Assembly (NCBI GenBank): GCA_001513105.1
Contig: LFSH01000062.1
Location: 1 to 64,000 of the forward strand
Length of the DNA: 64,000 nt
Reading direction: 5' to 3'
From: Clostridiales bacterium DTU070
Lineage (GTDB): Bacteria; Bacillota; Clostridia; DSM-8532
Position numbers and translations under genes: made by a program. Shown here one piece after another: positions 43,772 through 52,309 of this stretch (its first letter is position 1; each line of letters starts with the position of its first letter). The notes below the pieces were generated by a model that made no database searches, was not told where the DNA came from, and was given only the letters and a program-made list of their open reading frames with translations.

Positions 43772-44509
43772 ATGGATTTTACAGGAAAAACCGTTGTTGT
43801 CACAGGCTCAAGCCGTGGCATTGGCAAAGCAATAGCCGAAAGGTTCGCACAGCTTAATGCCAATGTTGTCATTAACGGTACTAATAAAACCATTTTTGAT
43901 ACCGAGAAGGAGTTTATTGAAAAAGGCTACAAGGTAAAAGCATTTGAAGGCGATATAAGCAGCGCGGAAAATGCAAAGGCCCTTATAGACTTTACTGTCG
44001 GGAGTTTTGGTACGGTTGACGTACTGGTGAACAATGCAGGTATAACCAGGGACAAACTCCTGGTCAGAATGGGCGATGAGGACTGGGATGCGGTTCTTGA
44101 CGTCAACCTGAAGAGTGCGTTTTTATGTACGAGAGCCGTGACAAGGATTATGATGAAACAGCGGCAGGGGGTAATAATCAATGTTTCTTCTGTTGTTGGG
44201 GTAACAGGAAATGCGGGGCAGGCAAACTATTCGGCTTCAAAAGCAGGTTTGATAGGCTTTACGAAGTCTGTTGCGAAAGAGCTTGGTTCATGGGGAATTA
44301 CATGCAATGCCGTGGCTCCGGGATTTATCGAAACCGACATGACCAGCCGGTTATCCGATGAAATAAAGGAGAAATTCCTTGATGCCATTCCGTTAAGGAG
44401 GGTCGGGACTCCCTCCGAAGTGGCTGATACGGTTTGTTTCCTGGCATCGGATATGGCAAAATATATTACCGGGCAGGTAATCCATATTGACGGTGGAATG
44501 GTTATGTAA
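43772..44509 (+). CDS. fabG: 3-oxoacyl-ACP reductase
   Basis: NADPH-dependent ketoreductase of the fatty acid cycle (245 aa, short-chain dehydrogenase). The cofactor loop is GSSRGIGKAIAE, followed by NNAGITRD. Catalytic Ser140, Tyr153 and Lys157 are in the usual spacing (YSASK). I use ATG 43772 behind cggggtgg; the longer frame from 43715 runs into the end of fabD. PGFIETDMT near the C-terminus is the family's substrate loop. Confidence 0.96.
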   Translation: MDFTGKTVVVTGSSRGIGKAIAERFAQLNANVVINGTNKTIFDTEKEFIEKGYKVKAFEGDISSAENAKALIDFTVGSFGTVDVLVNNAGITRDKLLVRMGDEDWDAVLDVNLKSAFLCTRAVTRIMMKQRQGVIINVSSVVGVTGNAGQANYSASKAGLIGFTKSVAKELGSWGITCNAVAPGFIETDMTSRLSDEIKEKFLDAIPLRRVGTPSEVADTVCFLASDMAKYITGQVIHIDGGMVM

Positions 44510-44574
44510 TATTATCTAAGTTGATAGAAATACTAATATAGCATATGATTCCTGTCTGGAAGGGGGTGAAAATA

Positions 44575-44802
44575 TTGGTATTCGAGAAAGTTAAGGAAAT
44601 CATTGTTGATCAGCTTGGCGTTGAGGAAAGCGAGGTAACAATGGAAGCCTCCTTCATTGACGATTTGGGGGCTGACTCACTTGATATTGTTGAATTAATA
44701 ATGGCTTTGGAAGAGGAGTTTGACTTGGAAATACCAGACAAGGAAGCTGAGAAAATCACAACGGTAGGAGATGCTGTGGAGTATATAAAGGCACACTCCT
44801 GA
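44575..44802 (+). CDS. acpP: Acyl carrier protein
   Basis: A 75-aa acidic carrier of growing acyl chains. The phosphopantetheine attachment Ser35 lies in [10 protein letters not shown]. It starts at TTG 44575 behind aagggggtg (44560-44568); the ATG 30 bases upstream would place ten odd residues in front of the conserved [13 protein letters not shown]. It is the last gene before a strong terminator, so the ACP transcript can end separately from fabF. Confidence 0.95.
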   Translation: MVFEKVKEIIVDQLGVEESEVTMEASFIDDLGADSLDIVELIMALEEEFDLEIPDKEAEKITTVGDAVEYIKAHS

Positions 44803-44820
44803 TAACAGTTGAATAAAAAA

Positions 44821-44847
44821 AGTCCCACGATTGTGGGACTTTTTTTA
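44821..44847 (+). terminator. Strong terminator between acpP and fabF
   Basis: A perfect 8-bp stem, agtcccac (44821-44828) with gtgggact (44833-44840), then seven T. It separates the fapR-acpP operon from fabF. Confidence 0.9.
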
Positions 44848-44907
44848 TAACATGCAGTATTGAATTTCAGAACCCCGATTATTTGAGAGGTTAGGGAGGA
44901 TGTTGGA

Positions 44908-46143
44908 ATGGCAAGACGGGTAGTTATAACAGGAACAGGCGTAATACATGCTCTTGGAAAAGATATCGAAACATTCTGGAATGCAATAAAGGAAGGGAAA
45001 AACGGAATAACGAAAGTGACAAAGTTTGACTGCAGTAACCTGGAAACCAAGGTTGCTTCTGAAATCACCGATTTCGATCCGACCCTGTACATGGACAAAA
45101 AGGAAGCCAAAAGAATGGACCTTTTCACCCAGTATGCAATGGCAGCCGCATCCATGGCAATTGAAGAGTCCGGACTTGATATTTCAAAGGAGGACCCTTT
45201 CCGGATTGGTGTTTTGATTGGTTCGGGAATAGGCGGCATACAGACCCTCGAAGATCAAAAGGTAGTTCTTATGGAAAAAGGCCCGTCAAGGGTAAGCCCG
45301 TTTTTCGTACCAATGATGATTTCGAACATGGCATCAGGGCAGGTGGCAATCAAGTTCGGGTTTCAGGGATTCAACGAGTGTGTGACAACTGCATGTGCCA
45401 CAGCAAACAATGCGATAGGCGACGCCTTTCATGTTGTCAGAAACGGCCTTGCAGATGTAATGATTACGGGAGGTACCGAAGCCTCGATGACACAACTGGC
45501 TTTTGCCGGGTTTGATTCTGCAAAAGCCATGGCTACAGATCCTAACCCTGAAACAGCATGCAGGCCTTTTGACAGGGACCGTAACGGGTTTGTCATGGGT
45601 GAAGGTGCAGGAATACTTGTTATAGAAGAACTTGAGCATGCCTTAAGCAGAGGGGCGGACATTATTGCCGAAATAGTAGGGTACGGATGCACCTGTGACG
45701 CTTATCATATTACAGCACCGCATCCGGAGGGAATCGGCGGAATAAAGGCCATGGAATTTGCTTTGAAAGATGCGGGTATAAAACCTGAAGATATTGATTA
45801 TATTAACGCCCATGGAACATCCACCCCGTTGAACGATCCGTCTGAAACGAGAGTAATAAAGAAGGTTTTCGGCGATCATGCATATAAACTGTCCGTCAGT
45901 TCAACAAAGTCAATGACGGGGCACCTGTTGGGAGCAGCCGGAGGTATCGAGGCAGTCATTACCGCCTTGGCACTGAAAGACGGTTTCCTGCCCCCGACAA
46001 TACACCTCGATAATCCCGACGAGGAATGTGACCTGGATTATGTACCCAACAAGGGCAGGAAGAAAGATATCCGGTATGCATTATCAAATGCCCTGGGCTT
46101 CGGAGGTCATAACGCCGTTATTGTGCTTAAAAAGTATGAATAA
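44908..46143 (+). CDS. fabF: 3-oxoacyl-ACP synthase II
   Basis: Elongating ketoacyl synthase (411 aa), which also controls the temperature response of membrane unsaturation in other bacteria. Cys163 is in [12 protein letters not shown], the first His is in [15 protein letters not shown] and the second in [14 protein letters not shown]. The SD agggagg precedes ATG. It lies after a terminator and so needs readthrough or its own promoter. I find no clear promoter in the 60 bases between. Confidence 0.96.
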   Translation: MARRVVITGTGVIHALGKDIETFWNAIKEGKNGITKVTKFDCSNLETKVASEITDFDPTLYMDKKEAKRMDLFTQYAMAAASMAIEESGLDISKEDPFRIGVLIGSGIGGIQTLEDQKVVLMEKGPSRVSPFFVPMMISNMASGQVAIKFGFQGFNECVTTACATANNAIGDAFHVVRNGLADVMITGGTEASMTQLAFAGFDSAKAMATDPNPETACRPFDRDRNGFVMGEGAGILVIEELEHALSRGADIIAEIVGYGCTCDAYHITAPHPEGIGGIKAMEFALKDAGIKPEDIDYINAHGTSTPLNDPSETRVIKKVFGDHAYKLSVSSTKSMTGHLLGAAGGIEAVITALALKDGFLPPTIHLDNPDEECDLDYVPNKGRKKDIRYALSNALGFGGHNAVIVLKKYE

Positions 46144-46226
46144 AACAGGATCATAAGGCTCGGCACAGTAAATTGCAGTATTAACTGTGGCGGGCTTTAA
46201 GATTTTTTTTAAAGGAGTGAATTTGT

Positions 46227-46946
46227 TTGAAGAATATCGACCTGGAACGGATTAACCAGCTTGAAAAAAACATCGGCTATGTTTTCAGGGACAAAAACAA
46301 GGCATTTCAGGCCATCACCCACAGTTCATATGCCTATGAACACAGGAGTGAAGGGCTAAGCAGCAATGAACGCCTCGAGTTTCTTGGCGACTCTGTTCTT
46401 AACTTTCTTATAACAAACAAGCTGTTTAAAGAAGTTTCCGACATGCCTGAAGGCGAAATGTCCAAATTACGGGCTTCAGTCGTATCAGAGGCATCTTTAT
46501 CCAAATGTGCAAAAGAGCTGAATATCGGAGAAGTACTGCTGCTTGGCAAGGGAGAAGAGATAATGGGCGGAAGGAAACGTCCGTCAATACTTGCCGATGC
46601 CATGGAAGCTGTAATCGGCAGCATTTATCTTGACGGCGGCATGAACGCCGCTGATGATTTTGTCAGCCGTATTCTCAGGGAGAACTATGAAAAGGCTATA
46701 CAAGGCACGCTTTTCAGTGACTATAAGACAAAACTCCAGGAAGAAGTGCAGAAAGGAAGCAACTGCACTATCAAGTACACGGTTATTGATGAAAGCGGTC
46801 CTGATCATGACAAGGTGTTTACCGTAGCCGTATTCGTTAACGGTGAACAGATGGGCCGGGGAACGGGAAAAACGAAAAAGGAGGCAGAACAGAAAGCCGC
46901 CGGTGACGCATTGAACAGGCTCAGGAAAGAGGCAATGGAATTATGA
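46227..46946 (+). CDS. rnc: Ribonuclease III
   Basis: Double-strand-specific endonuclease that matures rRNA and some mRNAs (239 aa). The catalytic signature NERLEFLGDSVL lies near residues 47-58, with the second acidic site in LADAMEAVIGSIYLDGG. A double-stranded RNA-binding domain closes the protein (about 160-235, ending KTKKEAEQKAAGDAL). The start is TTG 6 bases after aaaggagtga. The stop overlaps the next gene's ATG as ATGA. Confidence 0.96.
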   Translation: MKNIDLERINQLEKNIGYVFRDKNKAFQAITHSSYAYEHRSEGLSSNERLEFLGDSVLNFLITNKLFKEVSDMPEGEMSKLRASVVSEASLSKCAKELNIGEVLLLGKGEEIMGGRKRPSILADAMEAVIGSIYLDGGMNAADDFVSRILRENYEKAIQGTLFSDYKTKLQEEVQKGSNCTIKYTVIDESGPDHDKVFTVAVFVNGEQMGRGTGKTKKEAEQKAAGDALNRLRKEAMEL

Positions 46947-47956
46947 GCAGGCATATTAATATTCCTGTATTCATACCCCATGAGGGATGCCCGAATGACT
47001 GTATCTTCTGTAACCAGAGGAAAATAAGCGGTCATGTTCATGCTCCGGGTGAGACGGAAATAAGGCGAATAATCGAGGAGCACCTTGCAACGGCAAAACC
47101 AGAAGACTATTGTGAAATTGCATTTTTCGGAGGAAGTTTCACCGGGCTTCCGGAGATTCAGCAGGAAAAGTACCTCAAAACTGCGCACGAGTATGTCGCA
47201 GCAGGCAGGGTGGAAGGCATAAGGCTTTCAACCAGGCCGGATTATATTAATGAGGGAATACTGAACCTTCTGAAGGAATACTCTGTAAAGGTAATAGAAC
47301 TGGGGATACAGAGCCTTGACGAGGAAGTACTGAAAAGAAGCCTCAGGAATTATCCGCCCGGGGTGGCGGTAAAGGCGTGTCAAATGATAAAGGAGTATGG
47401 CTTTTTACTTGGTGTTCAGACAATGATCGGGCTTCCGGGAGACACGCTGAAAAAAAGCATTGACACGGCACAAAGACTTATCGGACTAAAACCCGATATG
47501 GTCCGGATTTATCCTACTCTTGTAATAAAAGACACTGCTCTTGAAAAAGAGTACATGAAAAAAAGGTATACTCCCTTGTCACTTGACGAAGCAGTTTTAT
47601 GGTGCAGTATCCTGGTACAGATGTATGAAAATGCAGGAGTAAAGGTTTTAAGAATCGGACTCCAGGATACGGATGAGCTGAGAGAAAAAGAAGTTATTGC
47701 CGGTCCTGTTCATCCTGCCTTTGGAGCCCTTGTCTACTCGAAAATCTTCCTCGAGCGGATTAAAGACAGGCTTGAAAACATGGATTTGAAAAACAAAAGC
47801 CTGATAATTCACGCAGCGCCGTCAGATGTTTCGCTGGTTACGGGCCAAAACAAATCCAATATAAAATATTTGAAGGAAAAATACCGATTCCGGGATGTAA
47901 AAGTGATTGGTGATCAAAAATCCCGGAACTATCTTGACCTTGAGTTCCGGGATTAA
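46943..47956 (+). CDS. Elp3-like radical SAM protein
   Basis: A 337-aa radical SAM protein related to the Elp3 fold. The cluster motif reads CPNDCIFC near residues 15-22 (CxxxCxxC), followed by EIAFFGGSFTGLP and the SAM-binding GIQSLDEEVLKRSLR. In many clostridia this gene lies between rnc and smc; the acetyltransferase domain of true Elp3 is absent. Its substrate is unknown, and tRNA modification is often proposed. It is translationally coupled to rnc. The convergent pantothenate kinase gene ends 62 bases downstream. Confidence 0.85.
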   Translation: MSRHINIPVFIPHEGCPNDCIFCNQRKISGHVHAPGETEIRRIIEEHLATAKPEDYCEIAFFGGSFTGLPEIQQEKYLKTAHEYVAAGRVEGIRLSTRPDYINEGILNLLKEYSVKVIELGIQSLDEEVLKRSLRNYPPGVAVKACQMIKEYGFLLGVQTMIGLPGDTLKKSIDTAQRLIGLKPDMVRIYPTLVIKDTALEKEYMKKRYTPLSLDEAVLWCSILVQMYENAGVKVLRIGLQDTDELREKEVIAGPVHPAFGALVYSKIFLERIKDRLENMDLKNKSLIIHAAPSDVSLVTGQNKSNIKYLKEKYRFRDVKVIGDQKSRNYLDLEFRD

Positions 47957-48018
47957 TGTGCAAAGCAGCGCGGACTACGATACCGGCAAGAAATTGTTCC
48001 GGGACTGCATGAACATTA

Positions 48019-48855
48019 TTATAACTCCATGTATTTCCCGCCCGATGCATATGCAATTGCAGCGCCGAGGGCGGTGGCAAATTCAGCATGTTCGGGTATA
48101 TGGAACGTTACCGGATGGATCTTTGTAAGGCCGTCAAAAATTTCACGTGCCTGCGGAACATTTGTAAGGTTTCCCGTTAATACAATGTCTTTTGTTCCGT
48201 CTATCCTTGCTGCAAAAATGGACAAAACGCCTATTGTCTGAAATACCAGGTTGACAATGCCGAGGGCAATATCGGTTTTCGTGGCAAGATCACTGATTTT
48301 TCCGAAATTTGATGCGGTTGTTTCGGGAGGAAGGCCGACGATTAAATCACTTGTAATATCTCCGACGAGTAAGTCCACATTTTTCAGGTTACCGTCCTTT
48401 GCCATCCCAATCAGATCTTCAAAATGCCGGATATTAAGCATCCTGTTTGACAAGCCCAATAACGTGCCTCCGCCTACGCCGGTTCCGCCAAGGTGCTTTA
48501 CTTTCCCGTTTCTCTCAGCCTTTACAAAGGCAGTACCCGTTCCCATGCTTACTATTACCGCATTTGAAAGACCCGACAGGAAAAGGCCGCCCATGGCGAC
48601 AGCATAGAATTCCTCAACCTTCCCTGTTGGAATCTGGTAAATGCGCTCTTTAAGGTATGATGCTCCGACACCTGTGACCATTACACGGGAAATGTCGGAC
48701 AGCTGCAGCTTGTTTTCGTTTATAAACTTGCCGAAGGCTCCGTACAGCGAGGAAATAGGATCGGTTGCACGGACCAGCATCGGGCTTATCATTTTATTGT
48801 CATGGAACCCGGTTATTTTTGTCGTGCTTCCTCCGATATCAATTCCGAGGATCAT
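48019..48855 (-). CDS. coaW: Type II pantothenate kinase
   Basis: Phosphorylates pantothenate, the first step of coenzyme A synthesis (278 aa). The ASKHA fold shows LGIDIGGSTTKITGF (phosphate 1 loop), GTGTAFVKAE, and GGTGVGGGTLLGLS (adenosine region). This isoform, known from Staphylococcus and Clostridia, is usually insensitive to CoA feedback. ATG 48855 is about 10 bases from gggag; an upstream ATG lies too close. It follows the ECF S-component gene on the same strand, so uptake and first use of pantothenate may be coupled. A 10-bp hairpin (48886-48910) stands in its leader. Confidence 0.88.
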   Translation of the reverse strand: MILGIDIGGSTTKITGFHDNKMISPMLVRATDPISSLYGAFGKFINENKLQLSDISRVMVTGVGASYLKERIYQIPTGKVEEFYAVAMGGLFLSGLSNAVIVSMGTGTAFVKAERNGKVKHLGGTGVGGGTLLGLSNRMLNIRHFEDLIGMAKDGNLKNVDLLVGDITSDLIVGLPPETTASNFGKISDLATKTDIALGIVNLVFQTIGVLSIFAARIDGTKDIVLTGNLTNVPQAREIFDGLTKIHPVTFHIPEHAEFATALGAAIAYASGGKYMEL

Positions 48856-48885
48856 AAAAATCATACTCCCGTTTATATTTTGATA

Positions 48886-48910
48886 CCTGACAGGTTGTTC
48901 ACCTGTCAGG
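48886..48910. other. Perfect hairpin between the ECF S-component gene and coaW
   Basis: The arms cctgacaggt (48886-48895) and acctgtcagg (48901-48910) form a perfect 10-bp stem. A T-run follows only on the plus strand (caatttttt), which would stop antisense readthrough into the ECF gene. In the minus direction it is a hairpin just before coaW and may act as an mRNA boundary. Confidence 0.6.
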
Positions 48911-48939
48911 CAATTTTTTCCGATAAACCGTTGTTATTT

Positions 48940-49545
48940 TCAGTTTTTTCGCATTTTACGAATGACAATTACTGCAGGGACGCCTAATAAAACAGCCGTA
49001 AGCACTTCAGAAACATAATTCAGAGAGAAAGGTGCAAAAAAGCCTATCAGACCGGCTGATTCAGGCAGACCAAGCGCAGATAAAGCCTGCTTTGCATACA
49101 GAAGGTAAATCATTCCCACAACACCAACAGTATTCGTGGTAGTTCCGAGGAAAGCCGATATGCCGGCTGATACAGGGACACGTTTGCTCCCTAAAGCCTT
49201 GTCAAGTCCCCTGTATGCATAGTGAGATACAATACCGATAAGAATTCTTGGCAGTACCGAGACCAGCGGATTCATAAAAAAGGGCGCTATTGGACTTGGT
49301 GTACTATAAGCCATGTACAGGCTTGAAAGCCCGAAAATTAAACCAATGAACCCCCCTGCGACAGCACCTTCCAATATGCCGCCTATTATTACCGGTAAGT
49401 GCATTAATGTGATTTGAACCGGTAAACCGGGAATTAGTAAGTACCCTAAGGGTGTTAAGGTAAATACGATGGAAAGTGACGAAAGAATGCCGATGATTGC
49501 AATCTTTCTGACCGATAAAGCAGATTTGGTTTTTTCGTTATTCAT
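48940..49545 (-). CDS. ECF transporter S component, probably for pantothenate
   Basis: A 201-aa membrane protein with about six helices, the substrate-binding subunit of an energy-coupling-factor vitamin importer. Basic start, then KIAIIGILSSLSIVFTLTPLG, and the typical ITLMHLPVIIGGILEGAVAGGFIGLIFG and PLVSVLPRILIGIVSH. ATG 49545 is 8 bases after ggaggt; the TTG 9 bases upstream is less likely. The shared EcfA/A'/T module is not in this window. Placement directly before a pantothenate kinase strongly suggests pantothenate (PanT role), which I infer from context. Confidence 0.8.
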   Translation of the reverse strand: MNNEKTKSALSVRKIAIIGILSSLSIVFTLTPLGYLLIPGLPVQITLMHLPVIIGGILEGAVAGGFIGLIFGLSSLYMAYSTPSPIAPFFMNPLVSVLPRILIGIVSHYAYRGLDKALGSKRVPVSAGISAFLGTTTNTVGVVGMIYLLYAKQALSALGLPESAGLIGFFAPFSLNYVSEVLTAVLLGVPAVIVIRKMRKN

Positions 49546-49845
49546 TTTTAACAACCTCCGTTCTCATTCCATAAATATGGATATAAGTCGAGTTTAAAAA
49601 AACATGTGACAATAAAGCTTTGTCCGGTTTCTTCAAAAGAATACCGGCGTTTTTAATATACTAACATATATCGGTTTACCGTTTCAATATTAATTTCCCG
49701 AAAAGATGACAGCATTTTTTCAAATTATTTCGCATTTTTGCCGATTTTGCCTGCCCCGGTTGGATAATCCGGCTTATGGATTGAAATGTATCTTTCCGGA
49801 ATTGCCCTGAACATTACCTGTTTATGACTTACGAAAAGCTAAAAT

Positions 49846-49874
49846 TTGATTTTAAAATTTCAATTGTGTATAAT
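49846..49874 (+). promoter_or_regulatory. Promoter of the fumarase alpha gene
   Basis: TTGATT (49846-49851), a 17-base spacer and a perfect TATAAT (49869-49874). Transcription should start near 49881 and give a leader of about 125 bases. Upstream, 49556-49845 is AT-rich and shows nothing else that I can identify. Confidence 0.7.
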
Positions 49875-49889
49875 TGTTTCATTCACGGA

Positions 49890-49981
49890 ACCTTTACAGC
49901 AGGTGCTGTAAGGCACAGGGAAGCGTTACGGTAATAATATAAGAAAAAGCGGGCTTTAGCGGCAGGTGCTGTGAAGCAGAC
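49890..49981 (+). promoter_or_regulatory. Structured leader with tandem repeats before the fumarase alpha gene
   Basis: Two related segments share gcaggtgctgt: copy 1 at 49899-49918 and copy 2 at 49962-49981. Each can fold as a hairpin. In copy 1, cctttacagc pairs with gctgtaagg around a short loop; copy 2 has a similar, weaker pairing (gcttta with tgaagc). I do not recognise a known riboswitch class. It could be a tandem protein-binding site or an unassigned RNA element. Confidence 0.4.
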
Positions 49982-50006
49982 TGTAATATAACGGGTGTAT
50001 GCTTTT

Positions 50007-50852
50007 ATGAAGGAAATACATGTTGACAGGATTACAGGTTGTGTTGAAAAACTTTGCATGGATGCAAATTACTTTTTAAACCCTGATATTTACGAATCCA
50101 TTAAATCATCATTAGACCGTGAATCCTCTGAAAACGGCAGAATGGTGCTGGATACACTGCTAAAAAACGCAGAAATTGCAAAACAGGAGAGAATTGCAAT
50201 TTGCCAGGACACTGGCATGGCAGTTGTGTTCTTAGAGATCGGGCAGGATGTTCGCATTGTCGGCGGAAACCTCTACGATGCGATTAATGAGGGTGTAAGA
50301 AGGGGATATAAAAAAGGCTTTCTAAGGGCATCGGTGGTAGGGCACCCGTTAAACCGCACCAATACCGGGGATAATACACCTGCAGTAATTTATACCGATA
50401 TTGTTGAAGGCGATAAAATAAAAATAGATATTGCCCCGAAAGGTTTTGGCAGCGAGAATATGAGTGCGGTTAAAATGCTGAAGCCTTCAGACGGAGCGGA
50501 GGGTGTTAAGGAGTTTGTCGTAAGGACTGTGAGCGAAGCCGGTCCAAATCCGTGCCCGCCTGTTATTGTAGGAGTTGGTATAGGAGGAACAATGGAGAAA
50601 GCGGCACTTCTTGCAAAAAAAGCTCTTCTTAGGCCAATCTGTTCAGTACATAGTGACAGCAGCATTGCAGAACTTGAAAAAGAGATTCTTGCCAGGATAA
50701 ACAAGCTGGGTATCGGACCTGCCGGCCTTGGAGGCAATACCACTGCTCTTGGCGTTAATATTGAGGTTTATCCCACCCATATTGCGGGTCTGCCGGTTGC
50801 AGTAAATATAGGATGTCATGCAACAAGGCATGCTTCGGCTATTATTGAATGA
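50007..50852 (+). CDS. Class I fumarate hydratase, alpha subunit
   Basis: The N-terminal (alpha) subunit of oxygen-sensitive [4Fe-4S] fumarase or tartrate dehydratase (281 aa). Cluster cysteines are visible in ICQDTGMAVV, PNPCPPVIVGVGIGG and NIGCHATRHA. ATG 50007 fits the family start (MKEIHVDRITGCVEKL); the GTG at 49995 is less likely. The beta subunit, normally adjacent, does not follow. The next gene, overlapping by nothing but its possible upstream ATG, is rsmI. The subunit must pair with one encoded elsewhere, or act differently. Fumarase versus L-tartrate dehydratase cannot be separated by sequence alone. Confidence 0.88.
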   Translation: MKEIHVDRITGCVEKLCMDANYFLNPDIYESIKSSLDRESSENGRMVLDTLLKNAEIAKQERIAICQDTGMAVVFLEIGQDVRIVGGNLYDAINEGVRRGYKKGFLRASVVGHPLNRTNTGDNTPAVIYTDIVEGDKIKIDIAPKGFGSENMSAVKMLKPSDGAEGVKEFVVRTVSEAGPNPCPPVIVGVGIGGTMEKAALLAKKALLRPICSVHSDSSIAELEKEILARINKLGIGPAGLGGNTTALGVNIEVYPTHIAGLPVAVNIGCHATRHASAIIE

Positions 50853-50866
50853 AAGGAAAGCCGCGG

Positions 50867-51721
50867 ATGAAAGGTGTAAACACGGGAACTCTCTACCTGG
50901 TGGCCACACCGATAGGTAATCTTGAGGATATATCGTTGAGGGCGTTACGAACCCTTAAGGAAGCTGATCTGATTGCTGCGGAGGATACAAGGCATTCACT
51001 AAAGCTTCTGAATTATTTTGAGATTAAAAAACCCCTTGTCAGTTATTTTGAGCATAATAAGCTGAAAAGGGGGGAGGAGCTGATTCAGCAACTGCTTGAA
51101 GGGAAAAACATTGCACTTGTAACCGACGCCGGTACCCCTGGAATTTCTGACCCCGGGGAGGACCTGGTGAAACTTGCGATAGAAAATAACATCAATGTAA
51201 CGATGATACCGGGCTGCACCGCTTCAATAACTGCCCTGGTCCTGTCCGGGCTTCCATGCCGCAGGTTTTCCTTTGAGGGTTTTTTGTCTCATGACAGAAA
51301 GGAAAGGCAAAAACACCTCGAATCTATCAGGAGCGAAGAGAGGACAATAATATTCTATGTGTCTCCCCACAACTGCACCGATATACTGAAAGAAACCGAA
51401 AATATCCTGGGAGACAGGAATGCCGCTTTATGCAGGGAACTTACAAAAAAGCATGAAGAAGTAATACGCGGGCGCCTGTCGGAAATAGCCAAAGCCATAA
51501 CCCTGAATGGTAAGGTTAAGGGAGAAATGGTGCTGGTTATTGAAGGCGCAGAAACGGGTCAGGCCGATGAAGAGAATAAATGGCTTTCAGTAAGCCTGAA
51601 TGAGCACATGGATTATTATTTAAGCCAGGGCATTGAGAAAAAAGAGGCAATGAAATTGGTTGCAAAGGACAGGGGAATCACTAAAAGGGAGGTATATTCC
51701 CTGTATATGAAAAAAACATAA
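50867..51721 (+). CDS. rsmI: 16S rRNA C1402 2'-O-ribose methyltransferase
   Basis: Methylates the ribose of C1402 in the decoding centre (284 aa, tetrapyrrole methylase fold). LYLVATPIGNLEDISLRALRTL and AAEDTRHSLKLLN are the family hallmarks, with TDAGTPGISDPGEDLV after. ATG 50867 has aaagga 9 bases upstream. An in-frame ATG at 50849 overlaps the end of the fumarase gene. The adjacent convergent abrB shares the terminator. Confidence 0.93.
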   Translation: MKGVNTGTLYLVATPIGNLEDISLRALRTLKEADLIAAEDTRHSLKLLNYFEIKKPLVSYFEHNKLKRGEELIQQLLEGKNIALVTDAGTPGISDPGEDLVKLAIENNINVTMIPGCTASITALVLSGLPCRRFSFEGFLSHDRKERQKHLESIRSEERTIIFYVSPHNCTDILKETENILGDRNAALCRELTKKHEEVIRGRLSEIAKAITLNGKVKGEMVLVIEGAETGQADEENKWLSVSLNEHMDYYLSQGIEKKEAMKLVAKDRGITKREVYSLYMKKT

Positions 51722-51745
51722 AATCCGACTTTGTCGTCGGATTTT
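51721..51745. terminator. Bidirectional terminator between rsmI and abrB
   Basis: The arms aaatccgac (51721-51729) and gtcggattt (51736-51744) overlap the rsmI stop. A-rich and T-rich flanks allow it to act in both directions. Confidence 0.7.
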
Positions 51746-51778
51746 ATGTTTTATAAAATAAAATCATAAAATTACCTG

Positions 51779-52021
51779 TTATATGCTCTTTAATTCTTTC
51801 AGGCAATCAGGACAAATGTTCTTGCCCTTAAATGCGGTAATGCCCTTGGCATTATCGCAGAAAATGCAAGCAGGTTCATATTTTTTCAGAATGATTGACT
51901 CTTCATCTACGTATATTTCGAGTGCGTCTTTCTCCGCGATGTCGAGAGTTCTTCTTAACTCTATCGGTAATACAACTCTCCCCAGTTCGTCAACCTTTCT
52001 AACTATACCTGTTGACTTCAT
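51779..52021 (-). CDS. abrB: AbrB-family transition-state regulator with C-terminal CxxC pairs
   Basis: An 80-aa DNA-binding protein. Residues 1-50, GIVRKVDELGRVVLPIELRRTLDIAEKDALEIYVD, are nearly identical to Bacillus AbrB, which represses stationary-phase and sporulation genes. The C-terminal part differs: CIFC and CPDC pairs near residues 53-56 and 71-74 suggest a small zinc ribbon instead of the Bacillus C-terminal domain. SD ggggggtgg precedes ATG. It is transcribed leftward and converges with rsmI. Confidence 0.9.
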   Translation of the reverse strand: MKSTGIVRKVDELGRVVLPIELRRTLDIAEKDALEIYVDEESIILKKYEPACIFCDNAKGITAFKGKNICPDCLKELKSI

Positions 52022-52083
52022 TATAGTTCCACCCCCCTGAAAACAAGTTAGTCATGCATTTATTCGACATATTTCTTATTCTT

Positions 52084-52112
52084 ATCGTACCATAAATGCC
52101 AATAAACGTCAA
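52084..52112 (-). promoter_or_regulatory. Promoter of abrB
   Basis: Read on the minus strand: TTGACG (52112-52107), a 17-base spacer and TACGAT (52089-52084) with the extended TGG in front of the -10. It lies about 60 bases before the abrB start. Confidence 0.7.
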
Positions 52113-52309
52113 CGTTTTTTTACCTGTTTAATAAACTCTTAACATAAAATTACTAAACGGCTTAAGTACGTCATTATATATTAATTATCCAGCTTTTTGA
52201 TTTTGAAACAAAAAATTAAAATAATTTTGTTCTATGTGAATAACGAAATTCATAAATATTATAAACAGGACATGTTTTATTTTATCAAAAAAACTGATGG
52301 GAGTGCAAT

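Noticed and set aside
44610..45239. A 209-codon minus-strand frame opposite acpP and fabF
   Set aside because: It is the Ser/Ile-rich complement of conserved genes and crosses the acpP terminator.
48886..48910. Treating the hairpin before coaW as a terminator of the ECF gene
   Set aside because: The T-run is on the wrong side for leftward transcription; on the minus strand no T-run follows the stem.
49890..49981. A cyclic di-GMP riboswitch in the fumarase leader, because ggcacaggg resembles part of that motif
   Set aside because: Only a short stretch matches and the rest of the aptamer core (the GNRA tetraloop-receptor helices and closing segment) is absent.
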